A stretch of 6,086 nt of DNA from Candidatus Thorarchaeota archaeon MP11T_1 (lineage in GTDB: Archaea; Asgardarchaeota; Thorarchaeia; Thorarchaeales; Thorarchaeaceae), in contig PJET01000101.1 of NCBI GenBank assembly GCA_002825515.1, forward strand, positions 1 to 6,086, in the 5' to 3' direction. The notes below the pieces were generated by a model, which saw only the letters and a list, made by a program, of their open reading frames with translations, did not search any database and was not told where the DNA came from. The number at the start of each line of letters is the position of its first letter. Position 1 is the stretch's first letter. Positions 4,706 through 6,086 of the stretch are shown piece after piece. Made by a program: the position numbers and the translations under genes.

Positions 4706-6086
4706 TTACTTCTTTGCTAGCTCTGCCTCACGAAGTTCTCTCCTGAGGACCTTTCCAACTTGGGTCATGGGTAGTGAATCGACAAACACAACCTCTCTTG
4801 GTCGCTTGTATCCTGCCATTTTTTCTTTCGCCCATGCGATGAATTCTTCCTCAGTAGCTGTTTCACCCTCTTTCAGAACAATGTACGCCTTGACGTACTC
4901 ATTTGTTGGGTCGTCTTCCCTTGGTAGACCAATGACTGCTGCCATAGCCACCTTCGGATGCTCGAAGAAGGTGTCTTCAATCTCTCTTGGATATGCTTTT
5001 AGACCACCGACATTGATCATGTCCTTCTTACGGTCTGAAATCACGAAGAAACCATCCTCATCAATGTGACCGATGTCACCTGTGAGGAAATAGCGTTTGC
5101 CATTGATGGTCCTCATTACTTCTTTTGTTTCATCAGGTTTGTTCCAATAACCTGACATGACCTGTGGCCCACTAATAGCAATCTCACCAGTTTCTCCCTG
5201 ATTCAACTCCTTCTTGCCGGTATCGATGTCCAAGATAGTGGCATAGGTGTCAGGAAGAGGCACTCCGATTGAACCAAACTTGCGTAATGACTTGAGTGCA
5301 GGATTAGCATGGGTCATCGGAGATGTTTCAGTCAAACCATATCCCTCAAAGAGAGTAGCTCCACTTACATCCTCGAATTGTTTACAAAGCTCAGGAGGCA
5401 ATGGTGCAGCTCCAGAACCACAGCCTTTGAGACTGGACAGGTCATACTTTCCGACGTTTGGATTGTTTACCATCCCTGCATATAGCGCAGGGACGCAATG
5501 CATAATGGTGCCCTTGTACTTCTGTATATCCGCCAGTAGGTCACTCAATGGAGGTTTGCCAGCTCTTGGGTCAGGTATGCAGATCAATGAGCTTCCTATG
5601 ACATAGGATGCAATCATCGTAAGTGTTAGACTATAGCTGTGATACCATGGCAATGCTCCAACAAACACCTCTTCTCCGGGCTTCAGTTTTTCAGGGAGTC
5701 CTCCTTCTTTGGGTTCGAGTTGTACCCACTCATCAAACTGCATAACATTGCTGTAGAGGTTGTAATGAGTCAACATCGCACCTTTCGGGGTCCCGGTTGT
5801 ACCTCCTGTGTAGAGGATAAGTGCAAGATCCTCTTTTGGTTGAATTGACACATCAGGTGCCTTGGGTTCATAATGCTCTACGATATCATCATAGAATTCT
5901 GTGAATTCTTCATAATAGTCACCCTTGGGAATCTTTCCTAGGAGGCCTCCAAGAACCGCTTTAGCTTCTGGTAAGTATCTCTTGATACTACAAATCACGT
6001 GCACCTTCACATCTGTACCTTTCAAGGCCTCATAGGAGGTCGGTGTGAAGGATGGAGGATCGAATACGAATACAGCTATCGCTCCA
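4706..6086 (-). CDS. FadD-type acyl-CoA ligase, 5' end cut by window edge
   Basis: The open frame continues without a stop to the last base of the window (6086), so the gene is incomplete at its N-terminus. 459 residues are visible, and alignment with the neighbouring 582-residue ligase indicates about 120 residues missing. The visible part starts at a segment matching residues near 123 of that paralogue (VFVFDPPSFTPTSYEALKG). In visible numbering the motifs are YTGGTTGTPKG (92-102), PWYHSYS (147-153), GYGLTETSP (248-256), TGD (335-337), SDRKKDMINVGG (350-361) and catalytic Lys445 in QVGKVLRR. It should carry out ATP-dependent CoA activation of a fatty acid. By hand count it shares about 70% identity with the neighbour over the last 117 aligned residues, so the pair arose by duplication. 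Its own promoter lies outside the window; a terminator follows its TAA. Substrate is not known. Confidence 0.92.
   Translation of the reverse strand, partial: GAIAVFVFDPPSFTPTSYEALKGTDVKVHVICSIKRYLPEAKAVLGGLLGKIPKGDYYEEFTEFYDDIVEHYEPKAPDVSIQPKEDLALILYTGGTTGTPKGAMLTHYNLYSNVMQFDEWVQLEPKEGGLPEKLKPGEEVFVGALPWYHSYSLTLTMIASYVIGSSLICIPDPRAGKPPLSDLLADIQKYKGTIMHCVPALYAGMVNNPNVGKYDLSSLKGCGSGAAPLPPELCKQFEDVSGATLFEGYGLTETSPMTHANPALKSLRKFGSIGVPLPDTYATILDIDTGKKELNQGETGEIAISGPQVMSGYWNKPDETKEVMRTINGKRYFLTGDIGHIDEDGFFVISDRKKDMINVGGLKAYPREIEDTFFEHPKVAMAAVIGLPREDDPTNEYVKAYIVLKEGETATEEEFIAWAKEKMAGYKRPREVVFVDSLPMTQVGKVLRRELREAELAKK

Noticed and set aside
6023..6025. TTG at 6025 as the start of the second ligase
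   Set aside because: The frame stays open to the window edge and the residues upstream match the paralogue, so this TTG is an internal leucine codon.
1..6086. CRISPR arrays, tRNA or rRNA genes, insertion sequences, defence genes
   Set aside because: No regularly spaced short repeats, cloverleaf-like sequence, terminal inverted repeats with a transposase, or nuclease/helicase motifs were seen on either strand.

Overview
The window looks like chromosomal DNA from an archaeon with a moderate GC content. The signs are TATA-like elements in place of bacterial -35/-10 boxes, GGAG/GAGGT-type ribosome binding sites about 7 nt from the starts, a TTG start, and the gene content (archaeal-style FadD-type acyl-CoA ligases, a short gamma-class carbonic anhydrase, a secreted domain joined to a membrane helix and a cytoplasmic zinc ribbon). 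An Asgard or Thermoplasmata-like lineage is possible, but this is a guess from protein style and no marker gene is present.

Layout. (1) 31-618, minus: multi-pass membrane protein of DUF4184 / metal-dependent-hydrolase style. (2) 619-707: compact divergent promoter region. (3) 708-1235, plus: gamma-carbonic anhydrase-like left-handed beta-helix protein with all three zinc histidines. (4) 1344-2117, plus: signal peptide, extracellular beta domain, one membrane helix, basic linker, C-terminal four-cysteine zinc ribbon. (5) 2129-2146: strong GAAA-loop hairpin between convergent genes. (6) 2158-2793, minus: six-helix DUF998-like membrane protein starting with TTG one base after the stop of the next gene. 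(7) 2795-4543, minus: complete FadD-type acyl-CoA ligase. (8) 4544-4705: intergenic region with a terminator for the upstream ligase, a TATA-like box, a 7-bp inverted repeat with 9-nt spacer, and a strong ribosome binding site. (9) 4706-6086, minus: second, closely related acyl-CoA ligase, cut by the window edge so that its N-terminal part is missing.

How the genes fit together. The right half is about activating fatty acids (or another carboxylic acid) to CoA thioesters. Two tandem paralogues appear to be separately transcribed, the second one translationally coupled to a six-helix membrane protein of unknown function. The left half holds unrelated housekeeping or envelope genes. I see no mobile element, CRISPR array, RNA gene or obvious defence system. 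The least ordinary items are the exported-domain/zinc-ribbon protein, the candidate operator ahead of the second ligase, and the DUF998-like gene tied to that ligase.
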